In this document: positions 1 through 7,699 of the stretch, in pieces
Layout: each line of letters begins with the position of its first letter
Numbering within the stretch: the first letter of the stretch is position 1
Source of the DNA: Granulicella mallensis MP5ACTX8
GTDB taxonomy: Bacteria > Acidobacteriota > Terriglobia > Terriglobales > Acidobacteriaceae
Direction of reading: 5' to 3'
Assembly: GCF_000178955.2 (NCBI RefSeq)
Contig: NC_016631.1
Coordinates: 1,116,001-1,180,000 of the forward strand
Length of the DNA stretch: 64,000 nt
Made by a program: the position numbers and the translations under genes
The notes under the pieces: model-generated
Databases searched by the model: none
Told to the model about the DNA's origin: nothing
What the model saw: only the letters and a program-made list of their open reading frames with translations

Positions 1-1
1 T

Positions 2-193
2 GCGAACGCAGTCGACTGTCTCATGACGAATCTTGCCTCTGTGGAGATCCCTGAGAGTCTGTTGAGCCGTTATCTACCCGCGCAGTATCTGCGCCTGAGG
101 GAGAAACAGATTTCAGGAGATCCGGAGTCGCTCGTCCTTGACCATATCCGTGATGTGCTGCGTTCCTATGCTGCAGCCTGTGCGATTCAGTAG
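2..193 (+). CDS. kbaZ: Tagatose-bisphosphate aldolase non-catalytic subunit (GatZ/KbaZ/AgaZ family), C-terminal end
   Basis: Only the last 63 codons are inside the window; the gene enters from the left and stops with TAG at 191. The residues include I-x-E-S-L-L-S-R-Y-L-P, a Q-Y-L-R-L-R-E segment and D-P-E-S-L-V-L-D-H-I-R-D-V-L, which match the conserved C-terminal end of GatZ/KbaZ/AgaZ proteins as I recall it. In E. coli these proteins stabilise the class II tagatose-1,6-bisphosphate aldolase (KbaY/GatY) that splits the last intermediate of GalNAc, galactosamine and galactitol breakdown; in Shewanella aga clusters the AgaZ member has been assigned a kinase role. The AgaR-like repressor gene directly downstream supports an aga-type pathway. 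Which member of the family it is cannot be settled from the C-terminus alone. A broken second copy lies near 12.0-12.4 kb. Confidence 0.75.
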   Translation, partial: ANAVDCLMTNLASVEIPESLLSRYLPAQYLRLREKQISGDPESLVLDHIRDVLRSYAAACAIQ

Positions 194-200
194 CGTTTAA

Positions 201-312
201 AGCAAATCTCCCGTTGCTGCGAAGTTGAATTGGGCGTGCAGTACCGTTTTTTTCTGGGGAAAAAACGGCCATAAGTGTCGTGGTTTCGTTAGACACCTAC
301 AGGAGATTTGCT
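201..312. promoter_or_regulatory. Leader/promoter region of agaR with nested inverted repeats
   Basis: The 211-base gap between the aldolase-subunit gene and the repressor holds an 11-bp inverted repeat, AGCAAATCTCC at 201-211 and GGAGATTTGCT at 302-312. Inside it is a hairpin, CCGTTTTTT at 244-252 pairing with AAAAAACGG at 260-268, and a TTTCGTT motif at 284-290 framed by GTGTC (275-279) and GACAC (292-296). The hairpin could end transcription of the upstream gene; the TTTCGTT motif resembles the core of the AgaR operator and could serve autoregulation. Function is inferred from position only. Confidence 0.4.
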
Positions 313-404
313 ATGGAATATTTCCCTTCGAATCCCCTTTCCAATTGCAATTAGATAAGGTGCCATGTAGTCTTCGTTGAGCAACAAGCAGAGTAGAGGC
401 ACAT

Positions 405-1235
405 ATGCCGTCAAAAAAAACATCCGTTGAGGCAAGATCCGTAATGCTTCCGGGGGCCGAACGTGGTTCCGAAATGCTTATCGAAGAGCGCCGTCAATAT
501 ATCGTAGGGTTGGCCCAGAAGCACGGCCGTGTACTTGTCGAAGAGCTCTCAGATTCCCTCGGGATTTCGCGCATCACCATTCGCAAGGATCTCGATCATC
601 TCCAGAGTCAGGGATTGCTGCAGCGCACGCATGGCGGCGCTCTACTCCCAAGTAACGGAGCCATCTCTGATCCGTCCTTGCGGGAGAAAGAAGGGCGTCA
701 TTCGCAGGAGAAGCTGCGTATCGCCACGGCCGCTGCCAACCTGGTTCAAGAGGGCCAGTGCATTCTGCTTGATTCCGGCACGACCACGACGGCCGTCGCC
801 AAGGCCCTCAGGCGCTTCTCGCGTCTGACCATCATCACGAACGCAGTCAACGTTGCCAGCGAGCTCCGTGATACCGACTTTGAGGTACTGTTGACCGGAG
901 GTTCGCTGCGTAAGAACTCGTTCTCCCTCGTTGGTCCTCTGGCGGAGGATATGCTGCACGAGATGTATGCCGATATCCTCTTCCTCGGTGTCGATGGCTT
1001 TGATCTTGAGGTCGGTCTTACGACGCCAAATGTCATGGAGTCACGCGTCAATCGTGCGATGGTGAAGGCTTCCTCGTTGGTGGTGGCCGTATGTGACTCG
1101 ACCAAGTTCAACCGGCGCAGCCTATCCAAAATCGTAGATGCCACGGCAATCCACCACATCATCACGGACTCCGGCCTGCCGTCTGCAACGGCCGATGCGC
1201 TCCGTTCGGCCGGGATCAATCTCACTCTCGTTTAG
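405..1235 (+). CDS. agaR: DeoR-family transcriptional repressor, AgaR-like (copy 1)
   Basis: The 276-residue protein has an N-terminal DeoR helix-turn-helix (about residues 24-80, with I-S-R-I-T-I-R-K-D-L and R-T-H-G-G-A) and a C-terminal DeoRC sugar-phosphate sensing domain, with D-S-G-T-T-T-T, I-T-N-A and C-D-S-T-K-F-N. Such regulators bind DNA until a phosphosugar effector releases them; AgaR itself answers to GalNAc/galactosamine catabolic intermediates. The start at 405 has an AGAGG-type ribosome site; an internal ATG at 474 (M-L-I-E-E-R-R) matches the usual family start, so the first 23 residues may be an extension or not translated. It sits just after the aldolase-subunit gene. A clearly related second copy lies at 29.4 kb. 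The AgaR assignment rests on genomic context; other DeoR subgroups cannot be excluded. Confidence 0.8.
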   Translation: MPSKKTSVEARSVMLPGAERGSEMLIEERRQYIVGLAQKHGRVLVEELSDSLGISRITIRKDLDHLQSQGLLQRTHGGALLPSNGAISDPSLREKEGRHSQEKLRIATAAANLVQEGQCILLDSGTTTTAVAKALRRFSRLTIITNAVNVASELRDTDFEVLLTGGSLRKNSFSLVGPLAEDMLHEMYADILFLGVDGFDLEVGLTTPNVMESRVNRAMVKASSLVVAVCDSTKFNRRSLSKIVDATAIHHIITDSGLPSATADALRSAGINLTLV

Positions 1236-1240
1236 GCGCA

Positions 1241-3214
1241 TTAGCGAAGCGGATCAGCCTGAAGTGTCAGTACCTCGAACGGTGCCAGCTCAACATCCAG
1301 CAGTTTGCCGTTTTGTACTGTCCGCTGCTCTCCAAAGTGTGAGTTCCTGCCGGAACTCCAGGCGTTGTGTAGCTTGTAGGCAGTCTTGCTCTTATTGGGC
1401 AGTTCAAAGGTATCCGCAAGGTTCAGGCTGTAGTGCTGGGTCTTCGTGGAGGGGTTTCGTAGCGTCACGATACCCACCTCCGGAGTCCACGCCGCCCATC
1501 CGTAGACCTCCAGCTTGTCCGGATCGCCACCAATCCAATGCGTATCTTTCAGTATTTGCGAGTGCGCCCGGCTCCAGCGTGCACCCTCCGCGAGTGTGTT
1601 CCAGTTGGCCTCGGTGAGCAGCGCAGGAGTAATGTACATCTCCTGAAGTTGCGTACCGCTTCCAAAGTAAGAGTGAACCTCGTCGGCAAAGTCATTGCCC
1701 GGATCGGTCTTCAGGTCTTTCGCCTGTTTGGCATAGATGATGCCATGCAGCATCAGCGAGTTCAGTGGGAAGAGTGGGCCTTTGACTACGATGTTCTTGT
1801 ACGTTTGGGCATCGCGATAGGTAATCCAGCGCTGGCGCGAGTCACCTACTCCGGAGAAGTCATGATCCTCGCCGCCGCGCCATATGGAGTCTGCATAGAA
1901 CAGCCAGAACGGTGAGGCGGTCGTTCCTGTCGTCAGGTTGACGAACAACTCCGGCTCCTCCTTTCGCAACCGTTCGATGAGATGAATCGCTGCGTCGAAG
2001 TCGCTGTCGAACGCGCTGCCCGGAAACACACCATTGGCATTTCCCGTACCGTCGAACTTGAACTGGTTGACATGGTACTTGTTCACCATCTCCAGGCATA
2101 TCTGCTCAAAACGGTCGAAGTACTTCGGTCCGGAGAGCGCGTAGCCGTCGTTCTGAATTTCGAAGCCATGGGATCGGCCATAGGCAATGCGCTCGCGCTT
2201 CTGCTCTGCATAACCACCCCACGGAGAAAGCCATACGCCAATGCCTGCGTTGTACTTCGCAGCCGTCTCACCGGTCTTCTTGAAACCGTTTGGGAAACCC
2301 GAATTGAACCCCCACAGCGTCTTGGGATCGTCCCATCCATCGTCGAAGAGGAAGGAGTCGAGCTTCACGTGTCGTTCCACCACCAGATGCCGGCCAAATT
2401 CGTTTACGCGGTTCATAGCTCCCGCTTCATCAAAGCGGTTCTCATATCCCAGATCAAACCACGAGTTGTAGTGCAGAAACGGTTCATACGCCCGCGGCCG
2501 TTCGTTCTCCAGGTAAGCCAGGAACGCACGTCGCATCTGTCCCGGCTGCGATGTTCCGACGACCGCCGAGTAGGTAATCGCCTGTCCTGCACGGAGCGGG
2601 AGATCACGGAACAGAGAGGTCCTCACAACGCCGCCGTTAACCACACTGACGGACAGCGGATGCTCGAACCCAAAGAACAAATTGCCATCCACAACAGGCG
2701 AACCCTTCACCGAGCCGTCAACTTTGGCACCCGCATCGGCAAACTGTAGCAGCCGCACTTCGGCGATCGGCAGGTCTGTATTGCCTGCTGAGATTCGCAG
2801 TAACTCACGAAAATAGTTGCTGCCTGGGCGAACATTCAAGCACCAGGCAAAGCTGCCTGACGATGCGGCCGAGGTGAACTGCCAGCACTCCTCCGTCCTG
2901 GCGACCTTGTCCGAACTTCTGCGCAGCGCCAGATGAGGGTCGGACACGCTGGCTGCTTCTGGGATGGGGGAGACCTGCATCTCTGTTGACCGCAGCTCCG
3001 TCCTGTCCTTCATCACGAGGACGAACGCCTCCTTCATGGAGAAGCTTCGTCCGGAGATGGTGTCGGTTACTGACACACCATCGAAGCGTCGGTTATGCAC
3101 GGCAACCCTGGTCCGCAACATGCCAGCTTCAGCGTCATACGTTTGTGGGAACATCGCTGGAGCGGTGGCGAGCGCCAGAAGCACAACGGCACAGGAGTAA
3201 TCGAAGCGGATCAT
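1241..3214 (-). CDS. Secreted clan GH-D-like glycoside hydrolase (alpha-galactosidase / alpha-N-acetylgalactosaminidase type)
   Basis: About 657 residues with an N-terminal signal peptide, an N-terminal beta-rich region (to about 240) and a TIM-barrel region. Barrel motifs recall GH36/GH27-type retaining alpha-galactosidases: Y-N-S-W-F-D-L near 249-255, D-S-F-L-F-D-D-G-W-D-D near 286-296, G-V-W-L-S-P-W-G-G-Y near 326-335, and Q-F-K-F-D-G near 384-389, whose Asp would be the nucleophile. A further stretch with D-S-I-W-R-G-G-E-D follows near 442-450. The start at 3214 is preferred because a GAGG site lies upstream, whereas ATGs at 3247 and 3229 lack one. It is divergent from the amidohydrolase at 3380 across a palindrome with TTTCGTT arms. 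The aga context suggests release of terminal alpha-Gal or alpha-GalNAc outside the cytoplasm. The exact CAZy family is not certain. Confidence 0.65.
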   Translation of the reverse strand: MIRFDYSCAVVLLALATAPAMFPQTYDAEAGMLRTRVAVHNRRFDGVSVTDTISGRSFSMKEAFVLVMKDRTELRSTEMQVSPIPEAASVSDPHLALRRSSDKVARTEECWQFTSAASSGSFAWCLNVRPGSNYFRELLRISAGNTDLPIAEVRLLQFADAGAKVDGSVKGSPVVDGNLFFGFEHPLSVSVVNGGVVRTSLFRDLPLRAGQAITYSAVVGTSQPGQMRRAFLAYLENERPRAYEPFLHYNSWFDLGYENRFDEAGAMNRVNEFGRHLVVERHVKLDSFLFDDGWDDPKTLWGFNSGFPNGFKKTGETAAKYNAGIGVWLSPWGGYAEQKRERIAYGRSHGFEIQNDGYALSGPKYFDRFEQICLEMVNKYHVNQFKFDGTGNANGVFPGSAFDSDFDAAIHLIERLRKEEPELFVNLTTGTTASPFWLFYADSIWRGGEDHDFSGVGDSRQRWITYRDAQTYKNIVVKGPLFPLNSLMLHGIIYAKQAKDLKTDPGNDFADEVHSYFGSGTQLQEMYITPALLTEANWNTLAEGARWSRAHSQILKDTHWIGGDPDKLEVYGWAAWTPEVGIVTLRNPSTKTQHYSLNLADTFELPNKSKTAYKLHNAWSSGRNSHFGEQRTVQNGKLLDVELAPFEVLTLQADPLR

Positions 3215-3252
3215 AGGGTGACGCCTCATCTTAAGTAACGTGTTCATAATAA

Positions 3253-3286
3253 AACGAAATATATAGAAATGTCTTTATATTTCGTT
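3253..3286. promoter_or_regulatory. Palindromic operator candidate with TTTCGTT arms between divergent genes
   Basis: AACGAAATATA at 3253-3263 is the exact reverse complement of TATATTTCGTT at 3276-3286, giving an 11-bp inverted repeat with a 12-base spacer. It lies in the short gap between the divergently transcribed hydrolase and amidohydrolase genes. The arms contain TTTCGTT, the core seen in the E. coli AgaR operator, and the same word recurs upstream of several other genes here. A single site could control both directions. Confidence 0.6.
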
Positions 3287-3379
3287 CTACAATTCAATTC
3301 TGCATTTGAAGCGCTGCAAGAAGAAGCTTGGCGGTCAGGGAAACGGCCCCTGGTTTCCAGGGGATTTGAGGAGACAAGC

Positions 3380-4450
3380 ATGTCAGAACCGAATGCGCAG
3401 GACAAATTTATCGCGATGGTCTCGGCTAAGGCGAACGTATCGTTGCCCATCAGCGAATTTCACCCGCGCAGCATGTTGCACAATGTCGTGCATGCAGTTC
3501 ATCATCCTCGCTTTTCTGTCATCGATTACCACAATCATCTCGATGCGCAAGATCCGGCAGAGGTCTTGAAGATTATGGATGCCTGCGGCATCGAACACAT
3601 CGTTAACATCACGATGAAGGTCGGCGAAGAAGCTATAGAGCAGATCGAACGTTATCGCACCGCCGATGCGAAACGATTCTCTACGATTGGCTGGATGGAT
3701 TGGAACGGTGCGGATTCACCGGATTTTTCAGGCTTTATCAAGCTTACGATGGAGCGGATCGACCGGCTTGTGGAGCACGGTATCGTTGGCTTCAAATTCT
3801 GGAAGGACCTTGGACTGACAGTGCGTGATGCCAGCGGGGAACTGATCCGCATCGATGATGAGCGCCTCGCGCCTGTCTTTGAGCGGCTTGGCTCTCTCGG
3901 CATTCCCGTCATGGTGCACCTCGGCGATCCTGAGGCATTCTTCCTGCCAATCGGCGCCAACAACGAGAGGTATGAGGAACTCGCCGCTCATCCGGACTGG
4001 GGATTCTACGGCGCACAGTACAGTAAAGATGCTTTGCTGCAACAACGGGATCGCGTCTTTCAGCGACATCCCAACACAACCTTCGTAGGTGCTCACATTG
4101 CCGAGAACAGCGAGGATCTGCAGAGGGTTTCCGCCATGCTGGAAGCTTGCCCCAACGTGCTCGTCGATATCAGCGCACGCGCCTCCGAACTTGGACGCCA
4201 GCCCTACTCATCAAGAAAGTTCTTCCTCCGCTACGCCGACCGTATTCTCTTTGGCGCAGATCTTGTGCCGGAGATCGAGATGTACCGGCTCTACTACCGA
4301 TTTCTTGAAACGGACGATGAGTATTTTGAATATCCTACGCACGCTTCGCGCCAAGGCCGCTGGAATATCTACGGGCTCTATCTGCCGGAGGATGTTCTAC
4401 GAAAGGTCTATCGCGAAAACGCTCTGAAACTTCTTCCGCAGCTTCGTTGA
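3380..4450 (+). CDS. Amidohydrolase 2 family protein (cytoplasmic copy)
   Basis: A 356-residue metal-dependent hydrolase of the Amidohydrolase-2 type TIM-barrel family. Visible metal-site motifs are D-Y-H-N-H-L-D near 56-62, H-L-G-D-P near 187-191, G-A-H near 246-248 and F-G-A-D-L near 299-303. No signal peptide is evident. The ATG at 3380 has a GAGGAGA ribosome site six bases upstream; an open frame extends upstream to 3269 but that part runs through the operator candidate and is unlikely to be translated. It shares motif order (G-F-K-F-W-K-D-L-G, H-L-G-D-P, G-A-H, F-G-A-D) with the secreted protein at 21577, suggesting related substrates on two sides of the membrane. The substrate is unknown; hydrolases, lactonases and decarboxylases all occur in this family. 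Confidence 0.75.
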   Translation: MSEPNAQDKFIAMVSAKANVSLPISEFHPRSMLHNVVHAVHHPRFSVIDYHNHLDAQDPAEVLKIMDACGIEHIVNITMKVGEEAIEQIERYRTADAKRFSTIGWMDWNGADSPDFSGFIKLTMERIDRLVEHGIVGFKFWKDLGLTVRDASGELIRIDDERLAPVFERLGSLGIPVMVHLGDPEAFFLPIGANNERYEELAAHPDWGFYGAQYSKDALLQQRDRVFQRHPNTTFVGAHIAENSEDLQRVSAMLEACPNVLVDISARASELGRQPYSSRKFFLRYADRILFGADLVPEIEMYRLYYRFLETDDEYFEYPTHASRQGRWNIYGLYLPEDVLRKVYRENALKLLPQLR

Positions 4451-4545
4451 GGTGTTCTCAACCCGGCGGCGAGAGCTTCACGGCGCCAGGCAAGAACCCT
4501 CTGTCCGTCCTTTAACCTTGTATCTACGATCAACTGGAGCCCACC

Positions 4546-5997
4546 ATGATTAAGGTCATTGTCGCCGTCGCCATGATTGCCTCGTCCGCTATCCCTGCTG
4601 CCGCTCAACAAGTCGTGACCGGCCAGGCGGCCTTTGCCGATTGGAACCAGCAGCAGCCTGGCGTGCGCCGTAAAATTACCGCTGCCGATCTGCCCGCACC
4701 AGCCCCGAAAGAAGCCGTAGATAATGGTCCGCACCTCATTCCTCGGCCGAAAGACGCATGGCCTGTAGCACCTGCCGGCTTCAAAGTTACTCTCTATGCG
4801 GGCGGCGATTTCACACCCACTGCGGCCTCATCTTCGCAGGATCACAAGCCAGCCGCTGTTCCTGTTGCGCGTAGCACCTTCCGCGAGCCACGACTGCTTC
4901 GCACCGCTCCCAACGGAGACATCTTCCTGTCCGATTCGCATGGCGACAAAATCTTTGTTCTACGCGGCGTTGGCCCCGATGGGAAAGCCAAAACCATTTC
5001 TACCTTCGCGACCGGCCTGAACTTGCCTTTCGGGATAAACTTCTACCCCGCTGGACCTAACCCAAAATGGGTCTATGTCGGCAATACCGATTCCGTCGTT
5101 CGCTTCCCCTATAAGTCTGGTGACCTCGTTGCTACCGGCCCCGCGAAAACGGTCATTGCCCAGCTCCCCGGCTTTGCCCAGCTCCGCGGTGGTGGCCACT
5201 GGACCCGCGATATCGTCTTCACCCCCGATGGGAGCAAGATGCTCGTCTCCGTAGGATCTGCCTCAAATATTGATAACCCCGACACCTCTTCCAAGGAGTT
5301 TCACCGCGCCGATGTTCTTGAGTACACCCCTGAAGGTAAATTCCTCAAAGTTTACGCATCGGGCATACGCAACTGCGTTGGCGAGGCCATCAATCCAACT
5401 ACCGGTCAGCTCTGGTGCTCGACCAACGAGCGCGATAATCTTGGCAACCACCTGGTCCCGGACTATGTTACTTCCGTGAAAGAAGACGGCTTCTACGGAT
5501 GGCCCTGGTATTACATCGGCTCCCATTCCGACCCGCGGCTCCCCGCACCCTGTGCCGACGGTATTGCCGCCAAACAACAGGCTGCCGCGATCTCCCCTGA
5601 CGGTGGTTCCTGCAAGCGCGTAGACCTTTCCAGCAAAGTCATCGTCCCGGATGTCCTCGTACAGCCTCACATGGCCTCTTTAGAGATGATTTTTTACACC
5701 AGCCCCTCAGGTTTTTCGCGGGAGTATCTTGGCGATGCTTTCGTGGCTGAGCATGGAAGCTGGAACCGTGCCAATCGCGCGGGCTATGAAGTCATTCGCG
5801 TCCCTATGCACAATGGCAAGGCCGATGGTACCTACGAAGATTTCCTAACCGGATTCGTCACGAAGGACGGTGGGGTCTGGGGGAGGCCTGTAGGCATCAC
5901 AATCGCGCAGGATGGCAGCATGTTCGTTACGGACGATGGTTCCCGCTCCGTCTGGCACGTCACCTACACAGGCAATAACCCTCAAGAATCGCACTGA
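4546..5997 (+). CDS. Secreted sorbosone-dehydrogenase-like (PQQ-GDH-type beta-propeller) protein
   Basis: The 483-residue protein has a Sec signal peptide ending near A-A-A-Q-Q (about residue 21) and a six-bladed propeller of the glucose/sorbosone dehydrogenase type. Repeated blade motifs include N-G-D-I-F-L-S-D-S, W-V-Y-V-G-N-T-D-S-V, L-V-S-V-G-S-A-S-N, G-I-R-N-C-V-G-E-A and D-G-F-Y-G-W-P-W-Y. Relatives oxidise sugars or sugar lactols with pyrroloquinoline quinone in the periplasm; no PQQ synthesis genes are in the window. A GGAG site precedes the ATG. It follows the amidohydrolase by 95 bases in the same direction and may be in one transcript, which ends at the strong hairpin at 6068-6119. 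The substrate is not predictable. Confidence 0.8.
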   Translation: MIKVIVAVAMIASSAIPAAAQQVVTGQAAFADWNQQQPGVRRKITAADLPAPAPKEAVDNGPHLIPRPKDAWPVAPAGFKVTLYAGGDFTPTAASSSQDHKPAAVPVARSTFREPRLLRTAPNGDIFLSDSHGDKIFVLRGVGPDGKAKTISTFATGLNLPFGINFYPAGPNPKWVYVGNTDSVVRFPYKSGDLVATGPAKTVIAQLPGFAQLRGGGHWTRDIVFTPDGSKMLVSVGSASNIDNPDTSSKEFHRADVLEYTPEGKFLKVYASGIRNCVGEAINPTTGQLWCSTNERDNLGNHLVPDYVTSVKEDGFYGWPWYYIGSHSDPRLPAPCADGIAAKQQAAAISPDGGSCKRVDLSSKVIVPDVLVQPHMASLEMIFYTSPSGFSREYLGDAFVAEHGSWNRANRAGYEVIRVPMHNGKADGTYEDFLTGFVTKDGGVWGRPVGITIAQDGSMFVTDDGSRSVWHVTYTGNNPQESH

Positions 5998-6067
5998 CGT
6001 GAGTGAAGGTTGTAATTGCCGGCTGGGGTAGCAATCCACTGCCCCAGTGGTTCTCGTTTGTTTTCGA

Positions 6068-6119
6068 TTGCCTTCTGGCCTTCTGGCCTTCAGTTGAAGG
6101 CCAGAAGGCCAGAAGGCAA
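6068..6119. terminator. Long perfect palindrome, likely two-way terminator or palindromic repeat
   Basis: A 25-bp perfect inverted repeat (6068-6092 with 6095-6119) with only GT at the centre. Each arm contains the word CTTCTGGC twice in tandem. It lies between the convergent genes ending at 5997 and 6160, the place expected for a bidirectional terminator, but there is no long T tract. Arms built of short repeats are also typical of mobile palindromic repeats dispersed in genomes. Confidence 0.7.
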
Positions 6120-6159
6120 GGAGATGAAACAACGCACTCTGAAAAGAGGGATGCTTAGC

Positions 6160-7359
6160 CTATATGCGAATAAAAATCTTCTTTCGAAACATCCAGAACA
6201 GAAGTACCCAATAGGTACCGAGCGTAAGTGCGCCGAGCAGGATCGGTTGCAGATTGCTCCCGAACATATTCAGCACAGACTCTCCAAGGTTGATGCGAAA
6301 ACTATTTTGGATGAAGTTATCTGCTAAGTAGGACATCAAATAGGCAGCGATTGAATTCGTTCCCACAACGATCAACGGAAATGCAAGGCGATATTGTTTC
6401 TTCACGTCGACAACCCATGAAAAGGCGGCGAGAAAGAGGAAGCACACACCACCGCTGAAGAGAGTCCATGAAGGTGTCCAGATGCGCTTCACGATGGGAC
6501 AGATTCCGGCGAAGTGAAATAGAAGACCGCTGCCGAGTAATACCGCCGCCGCAAGCAAAAGTTTTTTAAACGGAATCTTCGGGGTAGCTTCAAGCAGCCA
6601 GCGCCCTGCGGCAAGACCCAGAAGCATGGTTCCAAGCGTGGGGATGAAGCTAAGTGTTAGATATCCACCATCGTTGAACTCAAAGGGAGTGGGGCGGGGG
6701 AAAAGATTGAGAAACCATACGTCGAAAGCTTGTCCGAGGTTACTGTTTTTATTCCAATGCGACATGAAGCCTGTGAAGAGGTGTTGATGCCATTCAGACG
6801 GGACGCCAACGGAGCTATACGGGAAATTGGGGCCGGGAGCTGGGTATAAAGCCCAGGCTAGCCAGTAGCTAAAGAGAACTGTTCCAAGCGTAATCCATAG
6901 CCAACGAGCAGGGCGCAGTGCCACCAGAAAAGCGAAGGTATAGCCCAGTCCGATCTGGGTCAACGTATCTTCGAAGGTGAAGTCCGTCGCAGTGCTGTGA
7001 ATGGAACGAAGAAAGATACCAAGTGCGACGAGTAGAAAACTCCGCCAAATGGTATGCCCCAGCATGTATTTGAAGCTTTCGCCTTTGCGGCGGCGGCTGC
7101 GCAGCGAATAGGGCAGCGCAACCCCCACGAGAAAGGTGAAGGACGGCTGGATCATGTCATGCAGACTCATGCCTGTCCACTCGACATGCGATTGGTTGTA
7201 AGCCAGAATATGCAGCAAAAAGTTATCGGGGAAGGACTTCGCGACAAAGGCAAAGCGAAAGACTTCAGCGAGCATAAGTGCCATCACAAAACCACGATAC
7301 GCATCGACCGCAGAATTACGCTGTTGCAGTCCTGTTGCAGGTGTGCCCAATTCACTCAT
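6160..7359 (-). CDS. HGSNAT/NagX-like multi-pass membrane acyltransferase (DUF5009-type)
   Basis: A 399-residue polytopic protein with about ten hydrophobic segments. It opens with the family hallmark A-V-D-A-Y-R-G-F-V-M-A-L-M, followed by the conserved loop H-D-M-I-Q-P-S-F-T-F-L-V-G, then D-T-L-T-Q-I-G-L-G-Y. These features place it with DUF5009/NagX proteins related to human heparan-alpha-glucosaminide N-acetyltransferase, which moves acetyl groups across a membrane onto an amino sugar. Bacterial members often sit in amino-sugar loci, and here it is divergent from the GH109 gene. It may acetylate galactosamine or glucosamine residues outside the cytoplasm, but activity is inferred. An AGAGG site precedes the ATG. 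Confidence 0.7.
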   Translation of the reverse strand: MSELGTPATGLQQRNSAVDAYRGFVMALMLAEVFRFAFVAKSFPDNFLLHILAYNQSHVEWTGMSLHDMIQPSFTFLVGVALPYSLRSRRRKGESFKYMLGHTIWRSFLLVALGIFLRSIHSTATDFTFEDTLTQIGLGYTFAFLVALRPARWLWITLGTVLFSYWLAWALYPAPGPNFPYSSVGVPSEWHQHLFTGFMSHWNKNSNLGQAFDVWFLNLFPRPTPFEFNDGGYLTLSFIPTLGTMLLGLAAGRWLLEATPKIPFKKLLLAAAVLLGSGLLFHFAGICPIVKRIWTPSWTLFSGGVCFLFLAAFSWVVDVKKQYRLAFPLIVVGTNSIAAYLMSYLADNFIQNSFRINLGESVLNMFGSNLQPILLGALTLGTYWVLLFWMFRKKIFIRI

Positions 7360-7699
7360 GCTTGCCTCTTGTTCGGATCAAAAAATCAAACAGTTGGGGA
7401 AGATCACTTCCGAAAACCTTGTATCCAAATCGCGATAGAGTTTTCTGCGGACACCAGAAAGGTAATATAAGGCAGGCATGATGAGCAATGTTTTAAGTCG
7501 ATTGCAATCATTTTATTTCGTTTATCGTCGAAAAATCTTGACAGTGCTGATTCTGCCCTCTAAGCTGTCGTTCATGGCAGAGGGGTATGAGCTTCTGTGA
7601 TGGCTAGCCTTTGAAGCTCGCTTTCGATTCGCCAACATACTTATCCCGTGTTTCCGATCAAGAGTAAAGACGCACAATCTACAGATCGAGGAATTTCAA
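7360..7699. promoter_or_regulatory. Divergent promoter region of nagX-like and GH109 genes
   Basis: This 340-base A+T-rich gap holds a TTTCGTT motif at 7516-7522 and, just downstream, a sigma70-type pair TTGACA (7538-7543) and TAAGCT (7561-7566) with a 17-base spacer reading toward the GH109 gene. The motif overlaps the upstream edge of the promoter, a position suited to repression. No gene is seen in the gap. Confidence 0.5.

Noticed and set aside
21..296. 91-codon open frame on the minus strand across the left edge
   Set aside because: It is antisense to the recognisable GatZ-family C-terminus and crosses the hairpin region; no family motif.
6016..6327. 103-codon open frame on the plus strand over the 6.1-kb palindrome
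   Set aside because: It reads through the inverted repeat and into the antisense of the membrane acyltransferase; the peptide words are those produced by the palindrome.
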